This document shows, one piece after another, positions 1 to 7,810 of a stretch of 53,182 nt of DNA. The notes under the pieces are model-generated. The model ran no database searches. It was given only the letters and a program-made list of their open reading frames with translations, and was not told the origin of the DNA. The first letter of the stretch is position 1; every line of letters starts with the position of its first letter. The stretch is from Castellaniella sp041675725 (GTDB lineage Bacteria > Pseudomonadota > Gammaproteobacteria > Burkholderiales > Burkholderiaceae_B): contig NZ_JBAYTI010000013.1 in assembly GCF_041675725.1 (NCBI RefSeq), forward strand, positions 1 through 53,182, written 5' to 3'. The translations under genes were made by a program, and so were the position numbers.

Positions 1-1358
1 ATGTGCAAGAGCGTTACCGCCTCAAGGCAACCGGCGATGTCCTGGTCACAGGCCGAGCCATCGGGCAGAAGATCGGCTCGGGCAAGGTTCGCGTGGTGGC
101 CGATATCTCCGAAATGGACCAGGTCCGCTCGGGCGATATCCTGGTGACGGACATGACCGATCCCAACTGGGAGCCGGTCATGAAACTGGCGTCGGCCATC
201 GTCACCAACCGGGGCGGGCGCACCTGCCATGCCGCCATCATTGCGCGCGAGCTGGGCATTCCGGCCGTCGTGGGTTGCGCAGACGCCACCCAGGTGCTCG
301 AGGATGGCCGCGAGGTCACGGTGTCCTGCGCCGAGGGAGACGAAGGCCGCATCTACGATGGCCTGATCGAAACAGAAATCGAAGAGGTGCGCTGGGGGCA
401 GATGCCCGACATCGACGTCAAGATCATGATGAACGTGGGCAACCCACAGCTCGCGTTCGATTTTTCCCAGATACCCAACAGCGGGGTGGGGCTTGCGCGG
501 CTCGAGTTCATCATCAACAACAACATCAATGTGCATCCCAAAGCGGTGCTCGACTACCCCAATGTCGATGGCGATCTCAAAAAGGCCGTCGAGTCGGCGG
601 CCCGCGGCTATGCCAGCCCACGGGCGTTCTTCGTCGAAAAACTGGCCGAAGGCGTGGCCACGATCGGCGCGGCGTTCTATCCAAAGCCCGTGATCGTGCG
701 CCTGTCGGATTTCAAGTCGAACGAATACCGCAAGCTGGTGGGCGGATCCCGCTACGAACCCGAAGAAGAAAACCCCATGCTGGGCTTTCGCGGCGCGTCC
801 CGATACATCTCCGACGATTTCGCCGAGTGCTTCCGCATGGAGTGCGAAGCGCTCAAGAAGGTGCGCGACGAAATGGGCCTGACCAATGTCGAGATCATGG
901 TTCCGTTCGTGCGTACGCTGGGGCAGGCCCAGCGGGTGGTCGACGAACTGGCCCACCATGGCCTCAGGCGCGGGGAAAACGGCCTGCGCCTCATCATGAT
1001 GTGCGAAATACCGTCCAATGCCATTCTGGCAGAAGAATTCCTGCAATTTTTCGACGGTTTTTCCATCGGCTCCAACGACATGACCCAGCTCACCTTGGGG
1101 CTCGACCGGGATTCCGGCCTGGAGCTTCTGGCCGCAGACTTCGACGAGCGCGATCCCGCCGTGCGCTTCATGCTGAGCCGCGCCATCCAGGCGTGCCTGA
1201 AGGCGGGCAAGTACGTGGGCATCTGTGGCCAAGGGCCCAGCGATCACCCCGATCTGGCGCAGTGGCTGCGCGACGAGGGGATCTTGTCGATGTCGCTGAA
1301 TCCGGATACAGTAGTCGATACGTGGCAACGCCTTGCCAAACCCGCGGTCGCCGCCTGA
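1..1358 (+). CDS. ppsA: Phosphoenolpyruvate synthase, C-terminal part (5' end outside window)
   Basis: Pyruvate, water dikinase makes PEP from pyruvate and ATP (giving AMP and phosphate) in gluconeogenesis. Only the last 451 codons are present, read from base 3; the family is about 790 residues, so roughly 340 N-terminal residues, including the ATP-grasp domain, lie upstream. The visible part holds the swivelling phosphohistidine domain with GGRTCHAAIIAREL (the phosphorylated His is about visible residue 76). The PEP/pyruvate barrel follows, with GFSIGSNDMTQLTLGLDRD and the catalytic-cysteine motif GICGQGPSDHP near the end. The frame is open to base 1 and no start is expected here. The identification is firm. 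Confidence 0.95.
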   Translation, partial: VQERYRLKATGDVLVTGRAIGQKIGSGKVRVVADISEMDQVRSGDILVTDMTDPNWEPVMKLASAIVTNRGGRTCHAAIIARELGIPAVVGCADATQVLEDGREVTVSCAEGDEGRIYDGLIETEIEEVRWGQMPDIDVKIMMNVGNPQLAFDFSQIPNSGVGLARLEFIINNNINVHPKAVLDYPNVDGDLKKAVESAARGYASPRAFFVEKLAEGVATIGAAFYPKPVIVRLSDFKSNEYRKLVGGSRYEPEEENPMLGFRGASRYISDDFAECFRMECEALKKVRDEMGLTNVEIMVPFVRTLGQAQRVVDELAHHGLRRGENGLRLIMMCEIPSNAILAEEFLQFFDGFSIGSNDMTQLTLGLDRDSGLELLAADFDERDPAVRFMLSRAIQACLKAGKYVGICGQGPSDHPDLAQWLRDEGILSMSLNPDTVVDTWQRLAKPAVAA

Positions 1359-1373
1359 CAGATACCCAACCCC

Positions 1374-2051
1374 ATGTCGTACTACGCACTGATCGCTTCG
1401 CCTCTCGGTCCCATCCTGCTTCAAGCAGAAGAGGGCACATTGGCCGGCCTGTATTTCGCCGATCAGGCCGATTGCCCGCACATCCCCGGGCTGGATCCGG
1501 TCTCTTCGGCACGCGCGCGCGGGCCGGCGCTCGGCCAGCGCAATGGGCAGCCGCTGCACTCGTTCCGGGTGGCAGGGCAAGCAGATCAGGGCGGCCCGCC
1601 CGACACAAGCGCCAGGGCCGGTGGGGCCGTACCCGCGTCTCGGCCCGCCATTCGCTACATCGGCGCCGGCGGCGAACCACCCGCACGGGTGCGCCAGCTC
1701 TTCGCCCAGGTCGAGCAACAACTGGGCGAGTACTGGGAAGGCCGGCGGCGCCATTTCGACCTGCCGCTCGCCGCGCATGGCACTGGGTTTCAGAAAAAAG
1801 TCTGGGATGCCCTGCTCGCCGTTCCCTTTGGCAGCACGCTTTCGTATGGCGAACTGGCGGGGCGGGCGGGCTTCAGTGCGCGGCATGGCAGGGCGGTGGG
1901 GGCGGCTGTCGGCCGCAACCCGATCAGCATCATCATCCCCTGTCACCGCATCCTGGCCAAAGACCATACGCTCAATGGCTATGGTGGCGGGCTCGACCGG
2001 AAACTGCGCCTGCTGCAATTGGAAGGCTTGTCGGTTCGCGCTCCCGCTTGA
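1374..2051 (+). CDS. ogt: Methylated-DNA--protein-cysteine S-methyltransferase with an internal insertion
   Basis: Suicide DNA repair enzyme that moves the alkyl group from O6-alkylguanine to its own cysteine. The active-site motif PCHR is at residues 189-192 (Cys190), preceded by the helix-turn-helix region (FQKKVWDALLAVPFG from 139, GRAVGAAVG near 172). At 225 residues it is longer than the usual 160-180. The extra length is a Gly/Ala/Arg/Pro-rich stretch at about residues 35-100 between the N-terminal beta domain and the catalytic domain. It starts 15 bases after ppsA and converges on smpB. It could equally be called an Ada C-terminal-like or MGMT protein; the chemistry is not in doubt. 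Confidence 0.9.
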   Translation: MSYYALIASPLGPILLQAEEGTLAGLYFADQADCPHIPGLDPVSSARARGPALGQRNGQPLHSFRVAGQADQGGPPDTSARAGGAVPASRPAIRYIGAGGEPPARVRQLFAQVEQQLGEYWEGRRRHFDLPLAAHGTGFQKKVWDALLAVPFGSTLSYGELAGRAGFSARHGRAVGAAVGRNPISIIIPCHRILAKDHTLNGYGGGLDRKLRLLQLEGLSVRAPA

Positions 2052-2085
2052 GCCGTCCGCCGCGGGCGCTGCCCGCACGCGGCAA

Positions 2086-2104
2086 GCCGGCACATATTGC
2101 CGGC
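2086..2104. terminator. Hairpin between convergent ogt and smpB
   Basis: Arms GCCGGCA (2086-2092) and TGCCGGC (2098-2104) form a perfect 7-bp stem with a 5-base loop, placed between the stop codons of two convergent genes. There is no U-tract on either strand, so it is a candidate bidirectional RNA end or transcript stabiliser rather than a classical terminator. Confidence 0.4.
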
Positions 2105-2109
2105 GCGGC

Positions 2110-2135
2110 GCTCAAGAGGCGGGCTCAAGAGGCGG
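2110..2135 (-). repeat. Perfect 13-bp tandem repeat across the smpB stop codon
   Basis: The unit GCTCAAGAGGCGG occurs at 2110-2122 and again, without a gap, at 2123-2135. The smpB stop codon (TGA on the minus strand, 2125-2127) lies in the gene-proximal copy and is duplicated in the distal copy. Confidence 0.9.
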
Positions 2136-2592
2136 TTTTGCGCTGGCGCGTATCGTGTTTCATCAGGCGCTCTTTTTCGCGCGCCCAGTCTTTGTCGCGC
2201 TGGGTACTGCGTTTGTCGTGCAGTTTCTTGCCGCGCCCCAGGCCGAAATCCAGCTTGATGCGCCCCTTCTTGTAATGCAGGTTCAGGGGGACGAGCGCAT
2301 AGCCGCGCTGTTCGACCTTGCCGATGAGCTTGTTGATTTCGTGTGCGTGCAACAGCAGCTTGCGGGTGCGCGTAGCGTTGGGGTGCACGTGAGTGGACGC
2401 GGTGGGCAGGGGGCTGACGTGCATCCCGAGCAGCCACAGCTCGCCATCGCGCACGATGACGTAGCTTTCTTTCAGCTGCACGTGGCCCGCCCGGATGGCT
2501 TTTACTTCCCAGCCCTCGAGCACGAGACCCGCCTCGAAGCGCTCTTCGATGAAGTAATCGTGGGTGGCCTTGCGATTCTCTACAATGCTCAT
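2125..2592 (-). CDS. smpB: SsrA-binding protein (tmRNA partner)
   Basis: SmpB binds tmRNA and takes it to stalled ribosomes for trans-translation. The 155-residue protein shows the family features in order: the OB-fold start (SIVENRKATHDYFIEERFEAG), GWEVKAIRAG, the HPNATRTRKLLLH segment, and the basic C-terminal tail that enters the mRNA channel (GRGKKLHDKRSTQRDKDW). Length and start match the family. It diverges from ratA (75 bases between starts), an arrangement often seen for smpB and ratA. The 3' end carries a 13-bp tandem duplication that includes the stop codon. Confidence 0.97.
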   Translation of the reverse strand: MSIVENRKATHDYFIEERFEAGLVLEGWEVKAIRAGHVQLKESYVIVRDGELWLLGMHVSPLPTASTHVHPNATRTRKLLLHAHEINKLIGKVEQRGYALVPLNLHYKKGRIKLDFGLGRGKKLHDKRSTQRDKDWAREKERLMKHDTRQRKTAS

Positions 2593-2666
2593 GAAGCCTT
2601 CTCTGGCCAGGGTGGGTAAAATCCTGTCATTCTATCCCATCCATCCGGACCCGACGCACGCATCTC

Positions 2667-3101
2667 ATGCCATCCATCCAACGCTCCGTCCTTGTCCCTT
2701 TTCGCTGCGAACAGATGTTCGACCTGGTTGCCGACGTGGCGCGATACCCCGACTTCATGCCCTGGTGTGGGGGGGCTCAGGTGCACTGGCAGAACGACAC
2801 CGGCATGCAGGCGACGGTGCACATTCATTTTGCCGGTATCCGGCAAAGCTTCACGACCCGCAACGAGCACGATTATCCGCATCGCATCGTATTTCATCTG
2901 GTTGATGGGCCCTTTTCGAACCTGACAGGATACTGGGCGTTCGACGCACTGGGAACAGACGGCTGCAAAGTATCCTATACCATGGAATACGTGTTTTCCA
3001 GCCGGGCACTGTCGGCCGTCGTGGGGCCCGTGTTCAATCGCATTGCCAGCAGCTTCATCGATTCTTTCACGCGGCGCGCCTATGACGTGTACAAGGGCTG
3101 A
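2667..3101 (+). CDS. ratA: RatA/COQ10-like START-domain protein
   Basis: A 144-residue SRPBCC (START-like) protein of the RatA/COQ10 group. E. coli RatA was described as blocking 70S ribosome assembly, while mitochondrial Coq10 binds ubiquinone; which role applies here cannot be read from sequence. It begins at the typical IQRSVLVPFRCEQMFDLVADVARYP and has the family's FMPWCGGAQV and FNRIASSFIDSFTRRA (C-terminal helix) segments. It is divergent from smpB and is followed after one base by an RnfH-family gene, the order seen in many proteobacteria. Confidence 0.9.
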   Translation: MPSIQRSVLVPFRCEQMFDLVADVARYPDFMPWCGGAQVHWQNDTGMQATVHIHFAGIRQSFTTRNEHDYPHRIVFHLVDGPFSNLTGYWAFDALGTDGCKVSYTMEYVFSSRALSAVVGPVFNRIASSFIDSFTRRAYDVYKG

Positions 3102-3102
3102 C

Positions 3103-3453
3103 ATGCGCATTCACATTGCTTTTGCCGCACCCACCCGCCTGTGGCGCCAGACCCTCCAGGTACCCGAGGGCACCACGGTCGCAGAGGCCTTGGCGCACAG
3201 TGATTTTGCACGCGAATTTCCTGAATTCACCGACCATTTTCCAGCGATTGGCATCTATGGCGAACGCTGCGACGGCCGGCGCGTTCTGGTGGACAACGAC
3301 CGCATCGAGCTGTATCGGCCCCTGGTGTTCGATCCCGTCGATACCCGTCGCAGGCGGGCGGGCCGGCGCCAACGGAAAAATCCGTCCACCGCACAGGCCG
3401 ACGTGGATGCGCCGCCCATGGGCGCTGTCAACGACGATCCGGTGGTACAGTAA
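3103..3453 (+). CDS. rnfH: RnfH-family (UPF0125) beta-grasp protein
   Basis: A 116-residue protein of the RnfH family, a ubiquitin-like beta-grasp fold of unknown function that usually follows ratA. The start at 3103 is chosen because it lies directly after the ratA TGA (3099-3101) and gives the canonical N-terminus (MRIHIAFAAPTRLWRQTLQVPEG). The conserved core GIYGERCDGRRVLVDNDRIE followed by LYRPL is present. The tail is basic (TRRRRAGRRQRK) and then diverges. The symbol reflects family membership; no Rnf complex genes are present here. Confidence 0.85.
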   Translation: MRIHIAFAAPTRLWRQTLQVPEGTTVAEALAHSDFAREFPEFTDHFPAIGIYGERCDGRRVLVDNDRIELYRPLVFDPVDTRRRRAGRRQRKNPSTAQADVDAPPMGAVNDDPVVQ

Positions 3454-3478
3454 ACCCTCAACTCAGGAGACATGAACA

Positions 3479-4633
3479 ATGGATTTCCGCCTCAGTGATG
3501 AACAACTGGCCTTTGCCCAGACTGCCCGCGAGTTCGCCCAGGGCGAACTCGCCCCGCATGCCGAGTCCTGGGATGAGCAGCAAATCTTCCCCAAAGAGGC
3601 TTTTGCCAAGGCGGGCGAGCTGGGCTTCTGCGCCATGTACGCCAGCGAAGACATCGGCGGGCTGGGGTTGCCCAGGCTGGACGCCACGCTGGTCTTCGAA
3701 GAAATGGCGGCCGTGGATCCTTCTACGGCCGCCTTTATTACCATTCACAACATGGCCACCTGGATGATCGGTGCATGGGCACAGCCCGCTGTACGGGATC
3801 ACTGGGGGCCCCTCTTGGCGACGGGCGGAAAACTGGCGTCGTACTGCCTGACCGAGCCTGGCGCGGGCTCCGATGCGGCATCGCTGACCACCAGCGCGCG
3901 ACGCGAAGGGGGGCATTATGTCCTGAACGGGGCCAAGGCCTTCATTTCGGGCGGCGGCGAGACCGACGTCATGGTCCTGATGGCGCGTACCGGCGGCCCG
4001 GGCCCCAAAGGCATTTCAGCGTTTGTCGTGCCGGCCGACCTGGACGGCATCACATATGGCCGCAAAGAACGCAAAATGGGCTGGAACAGCCAGTCGACCC
4101 GGCCGATCACCTTTGAAAACGTGCGCATTCCAATCGAAAACCGCCTGGGAGAAGAAGGCGAAGGTTTTCGCTTTGCCATGAAAGGGCTGGATGGCGGGCG
4201 CATCAACATCGCCACCTGCTCCGTGGGCGCCGCCCAAGGGGCCTATGAAACCGCCCGCCGCTACATGCACGAGCGGCGCCAGTTCGGCCAGCCATTGGCG
4301 GATTTCCAGGCGCTGCAGTTCAAGCTGGCCGACCTGCTGACGAACATCGTCGCCTCGCGGCAGATGGTCAGGCTGGCCGCCAGCAAGCTGGACGAGGCCG
4401 ATCCTTCGGCAACCGCCTATTGCGCCATGGCCAAGCGCCTGGCCACGGATTTGTGCTTCCAGTCCTGCCTGGATGCCCAGCAGATCCTCGGAGGTTACGG
4501 TTACCTCAAGGACTATCCCCTCGAACGGCTGGTCCGCGATACGCGCGTGCATCAGATTCTCGAAGGCACCAACGAAATCATGCGCGTCATCGTGGCGCGC
4601 CACATTCTTTCTCAAGAGGCAGATTTACGATGA
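3479..4633 (+). CDS. Acyl-CoA dehydrogenase, probably isobutyryl-CoA dehydrogenase
   Basis: FAD-dependent acyl-CoA dehydrogenase of 384 residues. The family features are all present: the N-terminal helical domain, the flavin-binding CLTEPGAGSDAASLTT segment, the FGQPLADFQALQFKLADL helix and the catalytic base in LEGTNEIMR (Glu362). The next two genes encode a 3-hydroxyisobutyryl-CoA hydrolase-like protein and 3-hydroxyisobutyrate dehydrogenase, so oxidation of isobutyryl-CoA from valine is the best-supported substrate. Substrate cannot be proved from the sequence alone, and short branched acyl-CoAs in general remain possible. It ends in an ATGA overlap with the next gene. Confidence 0.88.
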   Translation: MDFRLSDEQLAFAQTAREFAQGELAPHAESWDEQQIFPKEAFAKAGELGFCAMYASEDIGGLGLPRLDATLVFEEMAAVDPSTAAFITIHNMATWMIGAWAQPAVRDHWGPLLATGGKLASYCLTEPGAGSDAASLTTSARREGGHYVLNGAKAFISGGGETDVMVLMARTGGPGPKGISAFVVPADLDGITYGRKERKMGWNSQSTRPITFENVRIPIENRLGEEGEGFRFAMKGLDGGRINIATCSVGAAQGAYETARRYMHERRQFGQPLADFQALQFKLADLLTNIVASRQMVRLAASKLDEADPSATAYCAMAKRLATDLCFQSCLDAQQILGGYGYLKDYPLERLVRDTRVHQILEGTNEIMRVIVARHILSQEADLR

Positions 4634-5790
4634 ATGATCCCGTACTGTTCGAAGAACTCAACGGCCACTCGGGCAAGCGCATTGGCGTGGCCACACTGAA
4701 CAGCCCGCAGACACTCAATGGGCTGTCGCTCGAGATGTGCCAGCAGCTGGATGCCCGGCTGAGCGCCTGGCATGCAGATGACGGGGTGGCTGCCGTCGTG
4801 ATGCGGGGTGCGGGCGACAGGGCATTTTCAGCAGGCGGCGACTTGCATGGCCTGTATCGGGGCATGCTCGAGACGCCCGCAGGCAACGCCTGGGCCAATC
4901 AGGCTGCCCGGGATTTCTTCTCGACCGAATATCGCCTCGACTATCGCATCCATACCTACGGCAAACCCATCCTCTGCTGGGGCAACGGGATCGTCATGGG
5001 CGGCGGGGTCGGGCTTTTGCAGGGGGCAAGCCACCGGCTCGTGACGGAAACCACCCGCTATGCCATGCCAGAGATCACCATCGGCCTGTATCCCGACGTC
5101 GCCGGCACCTGGATGCTGGCGAACATGCCGCGCGGCATTGGGCTTTTTCTTGCCCTGACGGGCGCTCAGCTGGGCGCGGCCGACTGCCTGCACTACGGCT
5201 TGGCCGACCGCATGTTGTCGGCCCAATCCTATGCCGACGTTCTGCAGGGTCTGCAGGCGCTTCAGTGGGATGCCAGACCAGCAGCGCATGCCGCTCAGGT
5301 CGATGCGCTGCTCGACAGCCTGCAGATCACCCCAGACGGGTCCGGCCCGTTGCAAAAGTATGCAGCCATGATCCGCCAGATCTGCAACCGGTCCGATCTC
5401 GGGCAAATCGCGCAAGGCATCGGCGCGCTCGAGACGCACGAGGATCCCTGGCTGCAGCGGGCCGCCAGAACGTTCCTGGCCGGCTCGCCGGGTTCGGCGC
5501 GCCTGAGCATGGCCTTGCTCGAACACGCGCGCCATGCTTCTCTTGCGGATGTCTTTCGCACTGAATTCATCGCCTCTATCCATTGCTGTGCTGAGCCGGA
5601 TTTTCGCGAGGGTATCCGCGCATTGCTCATCGACAAGGACAAATCACCCCGTTGGCAACCCGCGACGCTGGACCAGGCCACCGAGCAATGGGTACAGCGC
5701 TTCTTCGAGGCCCCCTGGCCGGATGGCGAGACCCATCCCCTGGCCGACCTCGGCCTCGAAGGGCGGCCAGAAACCGCTGAAACCTGCTGA
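4630..5790 (+). CDS. Enoyl-CoA hydratase/isomerase family protein, probable 3-hydroxyisobutyryl-CoA hydrolase
   Basis: Crotonase-fold protein of 386 residues, the length of HIBCH-type thioesterases rather than the roughly 260 of simple enoyl-CoA hydratases. The start at 4630 is fixed by the ATGA overlap with the dehydrogenase stop. The CoA-binding loop AFSAGGDLHGLYRG, the oxyanion segment GNGIVMGGGVGLLQGA and the catalytic region MPEITIGLYPDVAGTW agree with 3-hydroxyisobutyryl-CoA hydrolase. Lying between an acyl-CoA dehydrogenase and mmsB, it would release free 3-hydroxyisobutyrate for the next enzyme. A separate enoyl-CoA hydratase for the preceding step is not in this window. Confidence 0.88.
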   Translation: MNDPVLFEELNGHSGKRIGVATLNSPQTLNGLSLEMCQQLDARLSAWHADDGVAAVVMRGAGDRAFSAGGDLHGLYRGMLETPAGNAWANQAARDFFSTEYRLDYRIHTYGKPILCWGNGIVMGGGVGLLQGASHRLVTETTRYAMPEITIGLYPDVAGTWMLANMPRGIGLFLALTGAQLGAADCLHYGLADRMLSAQSYADVLQGLQALQWDARPAAHAAQVDALLDSLQITPDGSGPLQKYAAMIRQICNRSDLGQIAQGIGALETHEDPWLQRAARTFLAGSPGSARLSMALLEHARHASLADVFRTEFIASIHCCAEPDFREGIRALLIDKDKSPRWQPATLDQATEQWVQRFFEAPWPDGETHPLADLGLEGRPETAETC

Positions 5791-5829
5791 TCCCGCCACG
5801 ATTTTCGTTCTCGCCACAAGGAGATATAC

Positions 5830-6723
5830 ATGAGCAGCACCATCGCATTCATAGGGTTGGGTCATATGGGCAGCCCCATGGCCCATAATTTGCTCAAGGC
5901 TGGCCATACATTGAAGGTATTCGATCTCGTGCCGGCGGCCGTACAGGGGCTCAAGCAGGCAGGCGCCAGCGCGGCAGAATCCGCTGCGCAGGCCGTCTCC
6001 GGTGTCGATGCCGTGATCACCATGCTGCCGGCCAGCCAGCACGTCGAAGGCCTGTATCTCGGCGAACAGGGGCTCTTATCGGCCATCGCCAAAGGCACGT
6101 TGGTCATGGAATGCAGCACCATTGCGCCGGAATCCGCGCGCAAAGTCTCCAGGGCCGCCGCCGAACGGGGCATACGCATGATCGATGCGCCGGTATCGGG
6201 CGGGACGGGCGGGGCCCAGGCCGGTACGCTCACCTTCATTGTCGGGGGCGCCGAAGCAGACCTGCAGGCGGCCCGCCCGCTGCTCGAGGCCATGGGCAAG
6301 AACATCTTTCATGCCGGCGAAGCGGGTGCGGGCCAGGTCGCCAAAATATGCAACAACATGCTGCTCGGCATCCTGATGGCGGGCACGGCTGAAGCATTGG
6401 CGCTGGGCGTGGCCAATGGCCTGGACCCAAAAACACTGTCCAATATCATTGCCAAAAGTTCCGGCCGAAATTGGGCCACGGAACTCTACAATCCCTGGCC
6501 TGGCGTCATGGAACACGCGCCCGCCTCGCACGAGTACGCCGGTGGATTCGGGGTCGATCTGATGCTCAAAGACCTGGGGCTTGCGGCCGAGGCGTCGATG
6601 CATGCGCGCGCCACGACACCGCTGGGTGAGCTGGCCCGCAATCTATATGCGCTGCACAGCACGCAAGGGCACGGGAAGCTCGATTTCTCGAGCATTCTCA
6701 AGCTGTATCACCAAAAGGGCTGA
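5830..6723 (+). CDS. mmsB: 3-hydroxyisobutyrate dehydrogenase
   Basis: NAD-dependent oxidation of 3-hydroxyisobutyrate to methylmalonate semialdehyde, the last oxidation unique to valine breakdown. The 297-residue protein has the N-terminal Rossmann motif GLGHMGSPMAHNLLKAGH (from residue 9), the substrate-binding DAPVSGGTGGA (119-129) and the catalytic lysine in GQVAKICNNM (Lys172). It follows the hydrolase gene after 39 bases with an AAGGAG ribosome-binding site, completing a three-gene operon. The next enzyme, methylmalonate-semialdehyde dehydrogenase (mmsA), is not in the window. Confidence 0.93.
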   Translation: MSSTIAFIGLGHMGSPMAHNLLKAGHTLKVFDLVPAAVQGLKQAGASAAESAAQAVSGVDAVITMLPASQHVEGLYLGEQGLLSAIAKGTLVMECSTIAPESARKVSRAAAERGIRMIDAPVSGGTGGAQAGTLTFIVGGAEADLQAARPLLEAMGKNIFHAGEAGAGQVAKICNNMLLGILMAGTAEALALGVANGLDPKTLSNIIAKSSGRNWATELYNPWPGVMEHAPASHEYAGGFGVDLMLKDLGLAAEASMHARATTPLGELARNLYALHSTQGHGKLDFSSILKLYHQKG

Positions 6724-6762
6724 CCCCAGCAGCGGCCTTGGCGTCAGGCCATCAGACGGCCA

Positions 6763-7752
6763 TCAAGCCATTCGCACGGCCAGGATCGGGCCCTGCGCAG
6801 AACCTGACGCCAGTTGCAGCTCGGGCCCATCGGCCACCAGAGCCTCGACCGCGGCATAGACATGGCCATGCCAGACGCAGGCCTCGATCAGGCGCGCGAC
6901 GGGTCGGCCAGAGCCCGCCGGCTCGAACAGGTCCGAGCCGGCGGCTGGGCCTGCGCCGGTACCCGGCCAGGGGCCATGGCCAGTGGCCAGCCGCCGCTTC
7001 ACCGTACCCCGGTAGTGGCTGCGGGCGATGATTTCCTGGCCCGGATAGCAGCCTTTCTGGAAATGAATGGTTCCATTCAGATCCATGTTCAAGGAAGCCG
7101 GCAAGAACATCCCCTGGGTCGCCGCGCGAACCAGGGGCCAGCCGGCGAGAAGGCGGCCGGCTTGCCAACCGGCAGCGCCATCCGTGGGCCCGGCGGCTGA
7201 CGGCGCCGCCGATGCCGCTGCCACATGCCAAGCCCAGGGGGATGCCGTGCTGGAACCGGGGCCTGAAATCCAGCAACCCGCATCATCTGCCTGTACCGTC
7301 CACGGAGGGGCCGAGTGCAGCCGCTCGGGCACGTGCTCGGCCCCCCGCATGCCAGCCACTTGCCCCCCTTCTTCGAGTGCGATGCGAACATCGGCGCGCA
7401 TCACGTACCGCTGCATGCGCTGCTGCAGGTCTGCGGCCAGGTCGCTGGAGACCATGAAGCGCAATTCGTCTGGCCCCAGCGCCCAAAGAACGCCGCTGGC
7501 CAGAACCCGACCCTGTGCCGTACAGTAGGCGGCTGCGCGCGCGCGCCCAGGTTCCAGATCCAACACGGCCTGGGTGAGCTGTGCGTGCAGAAAAGCCCGG
7601 GCCTCCGAGCCCGCGAAATGCAGGCAGGCGACTTCGTCCAATCGCCACTGGCCATCCAGGCCCGATACCGGTTGAACGGGACGCGTGTTGTCGCAGGAAA
7701 TCATTTGAACACCAGAACCAACGGATGAAGCTTCAATCATACCGGTCATCAT
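6763..7752 (-). CDS. ygfZ: YgfZ/GcvT-domain folate-binding protein
   Basis: A tetrahydrofolate-binding protein related to GcvT that supports iron-sulphur cluster assembly or repair. The family signature KGCYPGQE is intact (residues 233-240 of the 329-residue reading), and the N-terminal core begins near residue 37 (LDEVACLHFAGSEARAFLHAQLTQ). The start is uncertain. ATGs at 7752, 7740 and 7704 are in frame, and the first two sit inside a 12-bp tandem duplication, so the true N-terminus may be 4 or 16 residues shorter. It is divergent from mltG, a common arrangement in betaproteobacteria, and converges on mmsB. Confidence 0.9.
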   Translation of the reverse strand: MMTGMIEASSVGSGVQMISCDNTRPVQPVSGLDGQWRLDEVACLHFAGSEARAFLHAQLTQAVLDLEPGRARAAAYCTAQGRVLASGVLWALGPDELRFMVSSDLAADLQQRMQRYVMRADVRIALEEGGQVAGMRGAEHVPERLHSAPPWTVQADDAGCWISGPGSSTASPWAWHVAAASAAPSAAGPTDGAAGWQAGRLLAGWPLVRAATQGMFLPASLNMDLNGTIHFQKGCYPGQEIIARSHYRGTVKRRLATGHGPWPGTGAGPAAGSDLFEPAGSGRPVARLIEACVWHGHVYAAVEALVADGPELQLASGSAQGPILAVRMA

Positions 7753-7759
7753 ACCGGTC
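7736..7759 (-). repeat. Perfect 12-bp tandem repeat across the ygfZ start
   Basis: ATCATACCGGTC occurs at 7736-7747 and 7748-7759 without a gap. On the coding strand it duplicates an ATG and its local context in frame, creating competing start codons for ygfZ. It lies 50 bases from the divergent mltG start. Confidence 0.9.
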
Positions 7760-7810
7760 TCGACGCCCCGCTGCCATGGCGGTGCTGAAGATTACAGTAC
7801 ACTGGCGAAC

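Noticed and set aside
275..2275. A 666-codon open frame overlapping ppsA and ogt in another frame
   Set aside because: Arg/Pro/His-rich translation typical of a shadow frame in GC-rich DNA; the true proteins in this region are clear family members.
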